Of a stretch of DNA of 64,000 bases, positions 1-7,247 are shown piece by piece. The notes beneath the pieces were generated by a model. The model ran no database searches. It was given only the letters and a program-made list of their open reading frames with translations, and was not told where the DNA came from. This DNA comes from Hydractinia symbiolongicarpus. Its lineage: Eukaryota; Cnidaria; Hydrozoa; Anthoathecata; Hydractiniidae. The stretch is taken from positions 28,485,501 to 28,549,500 of the forward strand of contig NC_079878.1 of NCBI RefSeq assembly GCF_029227915.1, written 5' to 3'. Positions within the stretch are counted from its first letter, which is position 1; each line of letters starts with the position of its first letter. The translations under genes were made by a program, and so were the position numbers.

Positions 1-276
1 TACTTTTTTATATTCCCGCATCGCGTCATCCAGCTCCGTGAATTTACCCTCGGCCTTCTTCTCAAGTCTGAGCTGCTTATTGATAAAGTCAACCCTCTCT
101 TGTCTTTTACGTTGCCATATAACCTGAGCCTTCTGCAGCTGTTCTATGGCTAGATCATGCCGCTTCCGTTCCTTATCTATCCTATCCTTTGATAAACTTG
201 AAAAGAGGTAGCTTGATCCGGTGAAGGCCAAAGCGTTCGCGAAGGCACCTCCCAACATCATTGCAATTGAAGCCAT
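1..276 (-). CDS. Virus-like element protein, N-terminal part (runs off left edge)
   Basis: Ninety-two codons are open from an ATG at 276 to the window edge, so the 3' end is missing. The protein begins with a short Ala/Gly/Met-rich hydrophobic segment (residues ~1-28). A highly charged Lys/Arg/Glu-rich stretch follows that looks helical and possibly coiled-coil (residues ~30-92). The frame is too short here for automated calling but is clean, and it has the same orientation and spacing as the following genes. The nine bases before the ATG (277-285, reading TATATAAAC on the minus strand) are identical to those before the gene starting at 662. I recognise no enzymatic motif. From its place in the capsid gene cluster I infer a small membrane-associated or structural protein of the same element. 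Confidence 0.7.
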   Translation of the reverse strand, partial: MASIAMMLGGAFANALAFTGSSYLFSSLSKDRIDKERKRHDLAIEQLQKAQVIWQRKRQERVDFINKQLRLEKKAEGKFTELDDAMREYKKV

Positions 277-306
277 GTTTATATAATCCGGTATAATATA
301 GTGGCG

Positions 307-435
307 TTATTTTAATACGATAGCCTCGGAGTCGTCTATTACCTCGGTATCGAGGTATTCCACCTTGGGTAAAATCCTCTCAACTTTCTTACGCTGGCAT
401 AAAACCCAGACCAACCATTCCAGTATTCGCAACAT
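307..435 (-). CDS. Small hydrophobic protein, 42 aa
   Basis: An ATG at 435 opens a 42-codon frame closed by TAA at 307-309. The N-terminus is hydrophobic with two Trp (residues 4-13, pattern ILEWLVWVLC) and is followed by a basic patch and an acidic tail, as expected of a tiny membrane-anchored protein. The ATG shares its first base with the last base of the TAA stop of the upstream 75-aa gene (TAATG), a coupled stop-start arrangement. I base the call on this overlap and on the AT-rich TATA-like sequence before the start. Function is unknown. It could be a chance frame, but it exactly fills the gap between two neighbours. Confidence 0.5.
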   Translation of the reverse strand: MLRILEWLVWVLCQRKKVERILPKVEYLDTEVIDDSEAIVLK

Positions 436-662
436 TATATATTTATAGTTTCGGGTATAATTTTCTGCTTAACTAGATATTCTCTTGTTATTTCACTTGC
501 GGCGACTATGGCTACAAGCTTTCCGGTATCTTCCAGGTCAAACTTCTGAATTGAGGGTGGTGTCATTTTTAATACCTTTTTCCCGAGCATTGAATAGCCT
601 ACAGCGAAAACGCATACGACCGATGCCTTATAAATATCGTTGACTATACTTTTCTTATCCAT
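435..662 (-). CDS. Small membrane protein, 75 aa
   Basis: The gene starts at ATG 660-662 in an ATGG context and ends with TAA at 435-437. Residues ~12-28 are hydrophobic (a candidate transmembrane segment). A second, weaker hydrophobic stretch lies at about 46-55 and is followed by a charged C-terminus. The sequence before the start, TATATAAAC directly abutting ATGG, is the same as before the gene at 276. The stop overlaps the start of the next gene by one base. I recognise no domain. From its position in the capsid cluster I infer a virion or assembly membrane protein of the virus-like element. Confidence 0.65.
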   Translation of the reverse strand: MDKKSIVNDIYKASVVCVFAVGYSMLGKKVLKMTPPSIQKFDLEDTGKLVAIVAASEITREYLVKQKIIPETINI

Positions 663-703
663 GTTTATATACTTCTAGATTATAATATCGCGATATTATC
701 CCT

Positions 704-1108
704 TTATTCCATTTCAAGTTTACTCCTGGTTTTTCTAGTGTCCGATGGAGCTCTCGGTGAGGGATCCTTCACCTTACTCTGTGAGGTGTTGTTCCTCATC
801 ACCACCAACGCTCCAATTATTAGCATCACAATCACACCGCCGCCCATTATTGCGTAGTTGTTAACCCCACCCTTGGGAACATCTGTCACGGAATCCTCAA
901 TTACAATATCCTTAGGATCCTCCAACAGTGTCTGAGGTGTCGACCGCGTTGGTGTCGATTCCGTCTTCGCCTGCGTCTCTGCCTGCGCCATGAGCAGTCT
1001 TTTATAGTCTTCCCTCTGTTTGCGGTTGAATTCGGCCACCCTCTTACCAGCCTCAACCTTTTTAGGGTTCTTCGTTGTCACCTGAATAGGAGTCTGTTCC
1101 TCTGACAT
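704..1108 (-). CDS. Single-pass membrane protein, 134 aa
   Basis: The start is ATG 1106-1108. The first ~40 residues are charged (Lys/Arg/Glu-rich). A Thr/Ser/Pro-rich linker with several Gln follows (residues ~45-65). One clear transmembrane helix rich in Gly/Ile/Val/Met lies at about residues 86-105, and a short basic C-terminal tail completes the protein. The 5' end overlaps the 3' end of the upstream 208-aa gene by 47 bp, in a different frame. No catalytic motif is visible. The layout (charged head, linker, one helix, short basic tail) suggests a membrane anchor in virion assembly or entry, but this is inference from context only. Confidence 0.65.
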   Translation of the reverse strand: MSEEQTPIQVTTKNPKKVEAGKRVAEFNRKQREDYKRLLMAQAETQAKTESTPTRSTPQTLLEDPKDIVIEDSVTDVPKGGVNNYAIMGGGVIVMLIIGALVVMRNNTSQSKVKDPSPRAPSDTRKTRSKLEME

Positions 1109-1688
1109 CTTTATTATCTATATCTATATCTATATTATTATTTGCGTTTAAATTTCTTCCAGCGATATAATGCCTACCTGTAATTAGACCCACACTGATT
1201 GGTGATAGTAGTGATCCGAACTTATAATACAAATCGCACGTGAACCTTTGAAGGGCGGAGTTTAGGAATGGATCATTCTCCAGGTCATGACTCAGAGCCT
1301 TTTGATTTTTTATGCCCAGGGCCGCACAGGCACCCAGAGAGTACATATGGATTATTGACTGTCCTAAAGACTTAACCATTTGACCGGATAGTTTAGCCTC
1401 GTATATGGTGAACAGTTTATCCACCTCATCATTCTTGAGCTTCTGGATCTCCGCCTCCGTATACATCTTACCAAGATATAACTTACTATTCCCGGTCAGC
1501 ACGCACTCGAGCAATTTCTGTCTCTTCCCATCATCCCGTTCATCGATAAAAATTAGGTTGTCAATTACCGTTTCGGCCATTTTCAATAGCCATAGGTATT
1601 TTTTAATACAAAAAAGACAGAAACTAACCAATACCAGCAATAGCACTACAGCTATCACCAGTAATATGAAATTTATATATTCTATCAT
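1062..1688 (-). CDS. Membrane-anchored protein of the virus-like element, 208 aa
   Basis: The frame is open from 1742, but the first ATG is at 1688, preceded by an AT-rich stretch, so I place the start there. Residues ~6-28 form a strong hydrophobic helix (Ile/Leu/Val with three Cys). A second possible start lies after this helix. The rest is soluble-looking: a charged region, then a stretch containing YEAKLSGQ and a Cys/Ala/Leu-rich segment, and a C-terminal aromatic/Gly part. The last ~25 residues, Asn/Asp/Ile-rich, are encoded by a TATCTA microsatellite and overlap the next gene. The family appears, from memory, to recur beside the same ATPase and capsid genes in cnidarian assemblies. Its function is not known to me. 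Confidence 0.65.
   Translation of the reverse strand: MIEYINFILLVIAVVLLLVLVSFCLFCIKKYLWLLKMAETVIDNLIFIDERDDGKRQKLLECVLTGNSKLYLGKMYTEAEIQKLKNDEVDKLFTIYEAKLSGQMVKSLGQSIIHMYSLGACAALGIKNQKALSHDLENDPFLNSALQRFTCDLYYKFGSLLSPISVGLITGRHYIAGRNLNANNNIDIDIDNKDVRGTDSYSGDNEEP
1115..1135. repeat. TATCTA microsatellite inside a coding overlap
   Basis: About three and a half copies of TATCTA lie here. On the minus strand they encode an alternating Ile/Asp run near the C-terminus of the 208-aa protein, just upstream of the start of the 134-aa gene. Slippage by six bases would keep the frame, so length may vary between copies of the element. Confidence 0.7.
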
Positions 1689-1754
1689 TATAGGATAGTA
1701 CTGTAGTTTTCCTATAGATTTGTTACAAGACTCTTGCAACAAAAAATGTCCATT

Positions 1755-2351
1755 CTAGCAAATCACGTGAGTTCTTGGATGTTCCATCCTCATGACTAAA
1801 TGTGTATATTTGCCATCTTTCAGCCTTTCCTTAACCTTCTGGATCTCCGACGATTCAATGACATCATTCTCTTCGTGGATGGTTGCGAGATCATGTCTGT
1901 CCTTCGGATACCACACATATAACATTTTTGCCTGCCTTCGTAAGTTCTTCGGTATCGCGGTGTATGATTGTGTGAGTAGCCACATGGTGTGGTTTCGATG
2001 CCGACCGCTGATGGCCAGCTCCAGAAGCGGTTGCCTCTTTTTGTCCAGTTTCTCATCTGCGATGATGTCGTCGATCAGGAATAATGTTTTGTACCCGGCA
2101 CAGAAATCCGTCATCTTTTGAATCCATTCATATAACATACCTCTGGGCTCAATTAGAATCACATATCTATCCCTCCAGAACCAGTTACTCCCCATATATG
2201 TCTTGTTCCATCTTAATGTTGGACATATAATCACAATGAAATCGAAGTGATCAAAGTATTCACTCTCCAGCAGTGTTACTACGCGTTTGGATTTTCCGCA
2301 GCCAGTTGGACCGACGAATAGTGCCGTGTGAGGATCTTTCATGTAGTCCAT
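1755..2351 (-). CDS. A32-like genome-packaging ATPase (198 aa)
   Basis: This is a P-loop ATPase of the FtsK/HerA-derived packaging type used by Polintons, virophages, Polinton-like viruses and large DNA viruses to drive DNA into the capsid. Walker A is GPTGCGKS (residues 14-21). A Walker B strand ending in LIDD lies at about 90-95. An LLTQSY polar-residue motif at about 125-130 is typical of the family, and an SGRHR element precedes it. The open frame extends to 2378, but only a GTG lies there. I chose ATG 2349-2351, one base after the TAA of the capsid gene (TAAGATG), which gives a start seven residues before the conserved FVGPTG block. The protein is short for the family (often 200-280 aa) but has all core motifs. 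Adjacency to the capsid gene is the standard order in these elements. Confidence 0.85.
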   Translation of the reverse strand: MDYMKDPHTALFVGPTGCGKSKRVVTLLESEYFDHFDFIVIICPTLRWNKTYMGSNWFWRDRYVILIEPRGMLYEWIQKMTDFCAGYKTLFLIDDIIADEKLDKKRQPLLELAISGRHRNHTMWLLTQSYTAIPKNLRRQAKMLYVWYPKDRHDLATIHEENDVIESSEIQKVKERLKDGKYTHLVMRMEHPRTHVIC

Positions 2352-2352
2352 C

Positions 2353-3672
2353 TTAATATAGTACATCCATAATTTCACCGTTTTGAATATTTAATTGAGC
2401 ATCCATGATTAGATATATGTAAGCGTTTAAGGATCCCGCGGTTTCGGCCGTCTTTTCAACTTGTAGTGTGATCCCCTCGCTCGCATTTTCAATCCGTCGA
2501 CCGGTCCCGTGCAGTGAGTTTTCATCTATGGTTCTGAAATCCAGCCATAGAGCATATTTCGTGGTTAGGTAGTCCGCGACCTTCACATCATGTAGTTGCA
2601 GATGTTTCTGTATTTCACCGGCGTTGCTGTCCTTTTGCTTTCCCTCTGCGAAATACTTGCATATTTCACCATAATGCTCAAACGGTTGCATCCCCTGAGC
2701 GAAAAGTTGGTTAGGCTTACCCTCAACTATGGCGGATACCTTTTTGATCTTAGGATTGTAGAACCTACCGGTATCTCGTTTGTAAGCTTTCTCTTCCTCA
2801 AACAGAACCAATATACCCTTCAGGGACTTGCACGGTGTATTGAATGACCAATTCCACGTTGTGTCCGACTTATCCACCCTAATTTGTCTATGTCTCAGAA
2901 ATCTGTCATAGAGTACGGCCATGTTTTGGTATTCATTTGAAATGAATCTGGCGAGTGTGGGTTGTGTCACAATCTCATATTCGAGAGATATGTTGGAGAT
3001 TTTGTATTTAGCATCCGGCGCGGGTGCCGATGCGGCACCGGAAGGTTTGGTTGGTGTTGATAATACTACCCTGTCATAATTGTTGAATGTTATCTCATAA
3101 CACAGCCTATTACCTAATCCGGCCTGATAATAAGGAATCGTGCTATCCAACATTTCAAAATCTAGTGGTATGGTGAACTTGTTTTTGTATGCATCATAGA
3201 TTGCTTTGTCCGCTACCTCTGATGTATCTTTATCCGCGGCTCCAACTCTCAGTTTCATGCAATTTTCCGTGCACCCTTCATCAAAGATGATACCTTGTCT
3301 TATTGCATTTCTTTTTTCAGACTTGGTTAACCATAAATCTCTGTAGCACCCGAAAAGATCAAAGTCATCAATGCTAAGAATCTCGGTACCCTCGAACTTG
3401 ATGGCCAACTTTTTAACAATTGCCCTCCCTATGTTAGAGACCAATGTTCTCTTCGTGTCGACTTTTGACTCGAGTTCAATGTCGAAACTTATTTTCGAAG
3501 TACCCGGAACAATGACATCATCGTTACCTAAATTAGGGAACCTAATCAGGAGTAACTGGTTCTGATCAATCTCACTTGGGTTGTGAGTGACAATTACTTT
3601 TTGATGCGTTCCTTTTACGCCATGTGCGATCCTAAGTGAACGCTCTGGGTTTAACTTTTTCCCGTATTCCAT
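2353..3672 (-). CDS. Probable major capsid protein (double jelly-roll type), 439 aa
   Basis: The start is ATG 3670-3672 and the stop TAA 2353-2355. The protein has no signal peptide or membrane helix and reads as a beta-rich soluble protein. It has short alternating hydrophobic strands separated by Pro/Gly/Asn loops, an internal low-complexity Ala/Pro/Ser loop at about residues 205-222, and a hydrophobic C-terminal strand pair. I know similar proteins as multi-copy genes in cnidarian genomes beside the same ATPase. Size, strand-rich composition and position next to the packaging ATPase and a smaller capsid-like protein support a double jelly-roll major capsid role. This is inference and no enzymatic motif is seen. 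The frame is uninterrupted over 439 codons, so the copy is young or maintained. Confidence 0.6.
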   Translation of the reverse strand: MEYGKKLNPERSLRIAHGVKGTHQKVIVTHNPSEIDQNQLLLIRFPNLGNDDVIVPGTSKISFDIELESKVDTKRTLVSNIGRAIVKKLAIKFEGTEILSIDDFDLFGCYRDLWLTKSEKRNAIRQGIIFDEGCTENCMKLRVGAADKDTSEVADKAIYDAYKNKFTIPLDFEMLDSTIPYYQAGLGNRLCYEITFNNYDRVVLSTPTKPSGAASAPAPDAKYKISNISLEYEIVTQPTLARFISNEYQNMAVLYDRFLRHRQIRVDKSDTTWNWSFNTPCKSLKGILVLFEEEKAYKRDTGRFYNPKIKKVSAIVEGKPNQLFAQGMQPFEHYGEICKYFAEGKQKDSNAGEIQKHLQLHDVKVADYLTTKYALWLDFRTIDENSLHGTGRRIENASEGITLQVEKTAETAGSLNAYIYLIMDAQLNIQNGEIMDVLY

Positions 3673-3727
3673 TCTATTCCATATTACTTTTATTTTATTT
3701 TACTTTAATTCGGTTAATGCTACGGTA

Positions 3728-4291
3728 TCATCTGTCCGCCGTATCTCTTATGTGTAGTGTAACTGCTGTCTTCATACCACCCCATAGCACCTTACCATCC
3801 TGACCTGTGACTCTCATGGTAAGTGATTGAAGTAAACCTTTCTTTAGTTTCTTATATTGCGGATTTTTCGGTTCAATATATGTAAAATCTCCACCATACT
3901 CGGATATATGATATGTCATCAGGTTGTTGCTATATTCACCATCTTTAAGATTTAACGAGTTATCCAATTCATTAAGATTAAAATGTAGTTCCGTTATACC
4001 CCCTAGATTGAATATTTTACTCAACTTAGAGTTTCTAGCTAGTTGTGTTGATTTTACATCACCTCTCACGATTGAATTCAACTCCCTCCCTGTGTAGTGC
4101 TGACCCTGTTGTAACCTAACCGTGGTAACTCCGTCAGCCAAGGGTATATCTATTGGAGCTGTAGCTACATATGTGACATTATCCGAAAACGTCTCCACGA
4201 TCGCAACCTCCTTTGTACCATGTGAGTTATCTATCGGTTGATACAAATAGATTTTCTTCTCGCTATTTACGTCCTTTATTGTGATATACAT
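3728..4291 (-). CDS. Probable minor capsid (penton-like) protein, 187 aa
   Basis: The start is ATG 4289-4291, only 38 bases from the divergent start at 4330. The 187 residues are beta-rich (N-terminal strand rich in Ile/Tyr/Lys, many Val/Thr strands, Gly/Asp turns) with no membrane segment or catalytic signature. In Polinton-type elements a small single jelly-roll minor capsid or penton protein is normally encoded beside the major capsid and ATPase. Length, composition and position fit that role. I cannot confirm the fold by eye. An alternative is another virion structural protein. It is expressed leftward with the capsid-ATPase block, probably from the shared divergent promoter. Confidence 0.5.
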   Translation of the reverse strand: MYITIKDVNSEKKIYLYQPIDNSHGTKEVAIVETFSDNVTYVATAPIDIPLADGVTTVRLQQGQHYTGRELNSIVRGDVKSTQLARNSKLSKIFNLGGITELHFNLNELDNSLNLKDGEYSNNLMTYHISEYGGDFTYIEPKNPQYKKLKKGLLQSLTMRVTGQDGKVLWGGMKTAVTLHIRDTADR

Positions 4292-4329
4292 TATTATATT
4301 AGAGATTGTGAATATATTTAAATCAAAGA
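4292..4329. promoter_or_regulatory. Compact divergent promoter region between two structural genes
   Basis: Only 38 bases separate the start codons of the leftward minor-capsid-like gene and the rightward 393-aa gene. The stretch is AT-rich with ATATTTAAA and TAATATAA motifs. Any core promoters must overlap each other or lie inside the coding regions, and the 5' leaders must be very short. Confidence 0.45.
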
Positions 4330-5511
4330 ATGGATGACATTTTCAGATATAACCCGAATGCGGCATATAAGCCAAATGGGGGGCGGGATCTTCAAATATT
4401 GAGCGCTAGGGATCTGTACAAACAGGCCATTATTGTGTCTGAAAGTGGCTCTTTCCCCGCTTCCTTTCCTAATATTTTTACCGATTATGAACTTAGTCAT
4501 AACGCGCAACGTATGAGAATTTGGAATGAGCAACCTTTTAGATTATGGCAAACCCAGCTAAATTTCGCCACTTGGTGCGCTTCAAGTGCCTGTGGGGTAA
4601 GTTCGGAACACCTGAAGGATGGTAGATCTATGGTCAGGTCAATATATCGTTTTCATGTGTATTATCACATTAGGCGAATCATTAAGCGCCTACAGACACC
4701 TCTACCCTTTGAGGATAGCTTCAATCGATACGACAATCCCTATTCAAATGAGGAGTTTTTAAAAATCTGCGGCGATTATGGAGTTGATCCCAACCCCGTG
4801 AAATACAGGGGTCAGAACTTTTTCAGCTCATATCAAAAAAGACGTAAAGAATATCCAACTCCGGGGTTAAGTTATTTCACAAACGACTCCATGACGCGGT
4901 GGATTGTGGAAAAATCCGATGGATTTACAAAAACGGGCCTTGTGAAGATCTCGAGCAGTGTCAGGGCCTATGCGTATCTTGTTCTTAGTTCTCAAGCCTC
5001 AGCGCGATCCTCCATCCTCGGTAATGATTCAAGTGCTCTGACCGCCCAAAAAGTTTTTATGAATAACCTTGAGGACATTGTTAACCGTAGGGTCGATATT
5101 CAGGAGGACATTAAACGTTATCAGGATACGTTAAACTACGCTTCAAGTAAGGTTGATTATTCGGTTGGACAAGGTATTTATATGTTACCTAGTGACATGA
5201 ATCTCAGAATTAAGACAGGGGTGGTGGGTTACAACAACAAGATTTTGATATCGGGTGAGGATCTTACCATCGGTATTAATCGAAAGGTCAATGTTACCGA
5301 ATCACATAAGATAACTAAAAAGAAGCCGGTAACACCCGATCATCCTGATATCCATCCTGATAAACACATTACCGCACACCACGTGGATACTACAGATAAA
5401 CACATTACTGCACCTTACCACAAAGATACTCCTCCTACACACGAAGATGAGAAGATCGCTCTTGTGATTGTTATGACAACGGTTTATTTCATATGGTATT
5501 TGTTTAGATAA
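4330..5511 (+). CDS. Tail-anchored structural-type protein with His/Asp/Thr-rich stalk, 393 aa
   Basis: The start is ATG 4330 in an ATGG context and the stop TAA 5509-5511. Residues 1-~325 form a soluble domain rich in aromatic, Arg and Ser residues, with a Trp-Cys-containing segment near residues 77-88 and a probable helical Arg/Asp/Gln stretch at about 245-275. Residues ~330-372 are a low-complexity stalk of Pro/His/Asp/Thr with a repeated DKHITA motif. The final ~18 residues are a hydrophobic helix at the extreme C-terminus, so the protein should be tail-anchored. I recognise no enzymatic motif. Its transcription is opposite to the capsid block. A virion-surface or membrane-assembly protein is plausible, and replication proteins of these elements do not look like this. 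Confidence 0.65.
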   Translation: MDDIFRYNPNAAYKPNGGRDLQILSARDLYKQAIIVSESGSFPASFPNIFTDYELSHNAQRMRIWNEQPFRLWQTQLNFATWCASSACGVSSEHLKDGRSMVRSIYRFHVYYHIRRIIKRLQTPLPFEDSFNRYDNPYSNEEFLKICGDYGVDPNPVKYRGQNFFSSYQKRRKEYPTPGLSYFTNDSMTRWIVEKSDGFTKTGLVKISSSVRAYAYLVLSSQASARSSILGNDSSALTAQKVFMNNLEDIVNRRVDIQEDIKRYQDTLNYASSKVDYSVGQGIYMLPSDMNLRIKTGVVGYNNKILISGEDLTIGINRKVNVTESHKITKKKPVTPDHPDIHPDKHITAHHVDTTDKHITAPYHKDTPPTHEDEKIALVIVMTTVYFIWYLFR

Positions 5512-5720
5512 AGAATGACGTCAATTAAATGTCAATCAAGCCAGAATAACAATAGAGAAACAATGCATTCCTTACATACCAAATATCCTTAGCAACGGCT
5601 ACTTTCGTTTTGACTTTTTTCTTATGTAAACAACTTTCTGGTATGTAAAATATGTAAAATCCTATTGTTATAAGCGTTTGATTGACAGATGGTAGATAAC
5701 AAAAACTGCTTGCGTGTTGT
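5512..5720. repeat. Intergenic stretch with imperfect inverted repeat
   Basis: There is no coding frame here. Just after the upstream stop is a perfect TGACGTCA palindrome (5516-5523). An imperfect inverted repeat follows: arm 5530-5580 pairs with 5640-5687 through TGTCAATCAA against its complement near 5678-5687, a CTATTGTTAT block, and CTTACATACC against GGTATGTAA. A transcript could fold into a long hairpin, or the pair could be the remains of a small inserted element. Confidence 0.5.
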
Positions 5721-5740
5721 TATTTATAAAGTGGTATAAA
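5721..5740 (+). promoter_or_regulatory. TATA-like promoter upstream of the 111-aa gene
   Basis: Two TATA-type boxes, TATTTATAAA (5721-5730) and GTATAAA (5734-5740), lie about 27-46 bases before the ATG at 5767. Initiation 25-30 bases downstream of the second box would give an almost leaderless transcript, like the other genes of this element. The spacing is right for a Pol II TATA box. Confidence 0.45.
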
Positions 5741-5766
5741 GAGATGTAATCGTGAATATAAACACA

Positions 5767-6102
5767 ATGGCTTTTCCAACAGTTGAAGAATTTGAACAAA
5801 ACATAGAACAAGTTGCTCCGATCATAAAGTGGAGAGAGCTGCCTAAAAACGATATTTACCTTGTTAAATATGTGAAAGAGATGGAAATATCAAGACCTGG
5901 TGCTCTTTCTGAAAAATCTATGTATGCGGAGGTTCAAGATAGAATGGGAAATAAATATAAGACATGGTTGCCTGCAAAACTTTGCGATGAATTGAAGGAT
6001 TATAGTTTCAAGGTTGATGCCTTTGTCAGATCAAATGGTCTCAAACAATCTCAAAATAATCATCAAAATCAATTCTTCAGTTATGACATTATGTGGCGCT
6101 AA
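5767..6102 (+). CDS. Small soluble protein of the element, 111 aa
   Basis: The frame is open a little further upstream, but the first ATG is at 5767, in an ATGG context after AATATAAACACA, a sequence like that before other starts here. The protein has an N-terminal acidic segment (residues ~5-18), then a strand-rich core with Tyr/Lys/Val patterning (about 28-90), and a Gln/Asn-rich tail. It has no membrane helix or catalytic motif. Its size and alternating strands could fit a small OB-fold single-strand DNA-binding protein, but I cannot show this from sequence alone. It is the last gene before the G-rich end of the element. Confidence 0.6.
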   Translation: MAFPTVEEFEQNIEQVAPIIKWRELPKNDIYLVKYVKEMEISRPGALSEKSMYAEVQDRMGNKYKTWLPAKLCDELKDYSFKVDAFVRSNGLKQSQNNHQNQFFSYDIMWR

Positions 6103-6186
6103 ACCTTGCAATGTTGCAATCATCTTTACTTGTTTCTGGTAAAGATAGACACACATAACACTATAAATTATAAGGCACGACAGATG

Positions 6187-6240
6187 AGGGTGGGGAGAGA
6201 CCCATGGGGAGGGGACACGGCGGGGGTTGGGGGGTTGGGG
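6187..6240 (+). other. G-rich tract with TTGGGG-like steps at the end of the virus-like element
   Basis: Several runs of three to six G occur on the plus strand, ending in three G runs separated by TT (6222-6240) and preceded by GGGG at 6206-6209 and 6211-6214. The spacing satisfies the usual pattern for a G-quadruplex and resembles telomere-type repeats. It lies ~85 bases after the last gene and ~140 bases before the satellite, so it may mark or lie near the terminus of the integrated element. Confidence 0.6.
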
Positions 6241-6377
6241 CGGATCCGGACATTCGTAGGTGCTAACGGATTTTATAGACTCTTCTATCGTTGATTTGAC
6301 GTGGATGGCCTATAATTTGACGTGGAATGGTAAAGTGCTAACGGGGTCTGTCCTAACATCGGCATTTTCCTATCTCT
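6241..6377. other. Transition between virus-like element and satellite
   Basis: This is non-coding sequence with no match to the satellite unit. It holds two copies of GTGCTAACGG (near 6260 and 6332) and two of TTTGACGTGGA (near 6295 and 6318), a short imperfect tandem pair. The satellite begins abruptly at about 6378 at the start of its first half-unit. I see no clear target-site duplication, because the other end of the element is outside the window. Confidence 0.5.
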
Positions 6378-6874
6378 ACTGTGGGACTTAATTGAACTGA
6401 TTCTGGACTGTGACCTTATAAGTGTGATAAATGAGCGAATTGCACTCCAAGGAATAACATTCTTCTTAATTCGACATGATTGCTGGAATTCAGTGAGTAC
6501 ACTAGGCTCTGTGGTAGCGCTTTAATTAAAAATTTAGATAAATAAGTCATTTTTTACTGTGGGACCAATACTGGCCGTTAGCACGCGCTGAATAAATAGG
6601 AACAGTTCCAAAGACTACATTTCATTGACTTTCTAGCGGTATAAATCCGTTTGAGATACAAGATAAATAAGTCATTTTTTACTGCGGGACCAATCCTAGC
6701 CGTTAGTTCGCGCTCAAAAAATAGAGACAGTTTCAACAACTACATTTCATTGACTCTCTAACGGTGTCAATCCGTTTGAGTTACAACGGTTGCGTCACAT
6801 ATTCGTACCAACATGTATTTAGTGATTGTTTTCCGATATTACTAAGTTGTATCGCTTTTAACAGTGAAACGAAT
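6378..6874. repeat. 498-bp variant satellite unit
   Basis: This first unit is about 497 bp because ~124 bases of the second half are repeated: after GAGATACAA (6653-6661) the sequence jumps back to GATAAATAAGTCATT and repeats the ACTGCGGGACC half start. The same structure with shared private bases (CAGTGAGTAC) recurs at 10231-10728. Confidence 0.85.
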
Positions 6875-7247
6875 GACTGTGGGACTTAATTGAACTGATT
6901 CTGGACTGTGACCTTATAAGTGTGATAAATGAGCGAATTGCACCCCAAGGAATAACATTCTTCTTAATTGGACATGATTGCTGGAATTCAGCGAGTACAC
7001 TAGGCTCTGTGGTAGCGCTTTAATTAAAAATTTAGATAAATAAGTCATTTTTTACTGTGGGACCAATACTGGCCGTTAGCACGCGCTGAATAAATAGGAA
7101 CAGTTCCAAAGACTACATTTCATTGACTTTCTAGCGGTATAAATCCGTTTGAGATACAACGGTTGCGTCACATAATCGTACCAACATGTATTTAGTGATA
7201 TTTTTCCGATATTACTAAGTTGCATCGCTATTAACAGTGAAACGATT

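Noticed and set aside
6106-6294. 62-codon plus-strand frame after the 111-aa gene
   Set aside because: It crosses the G-rich tract and the element boundary, has no start context like the other genes, and shows no domain.
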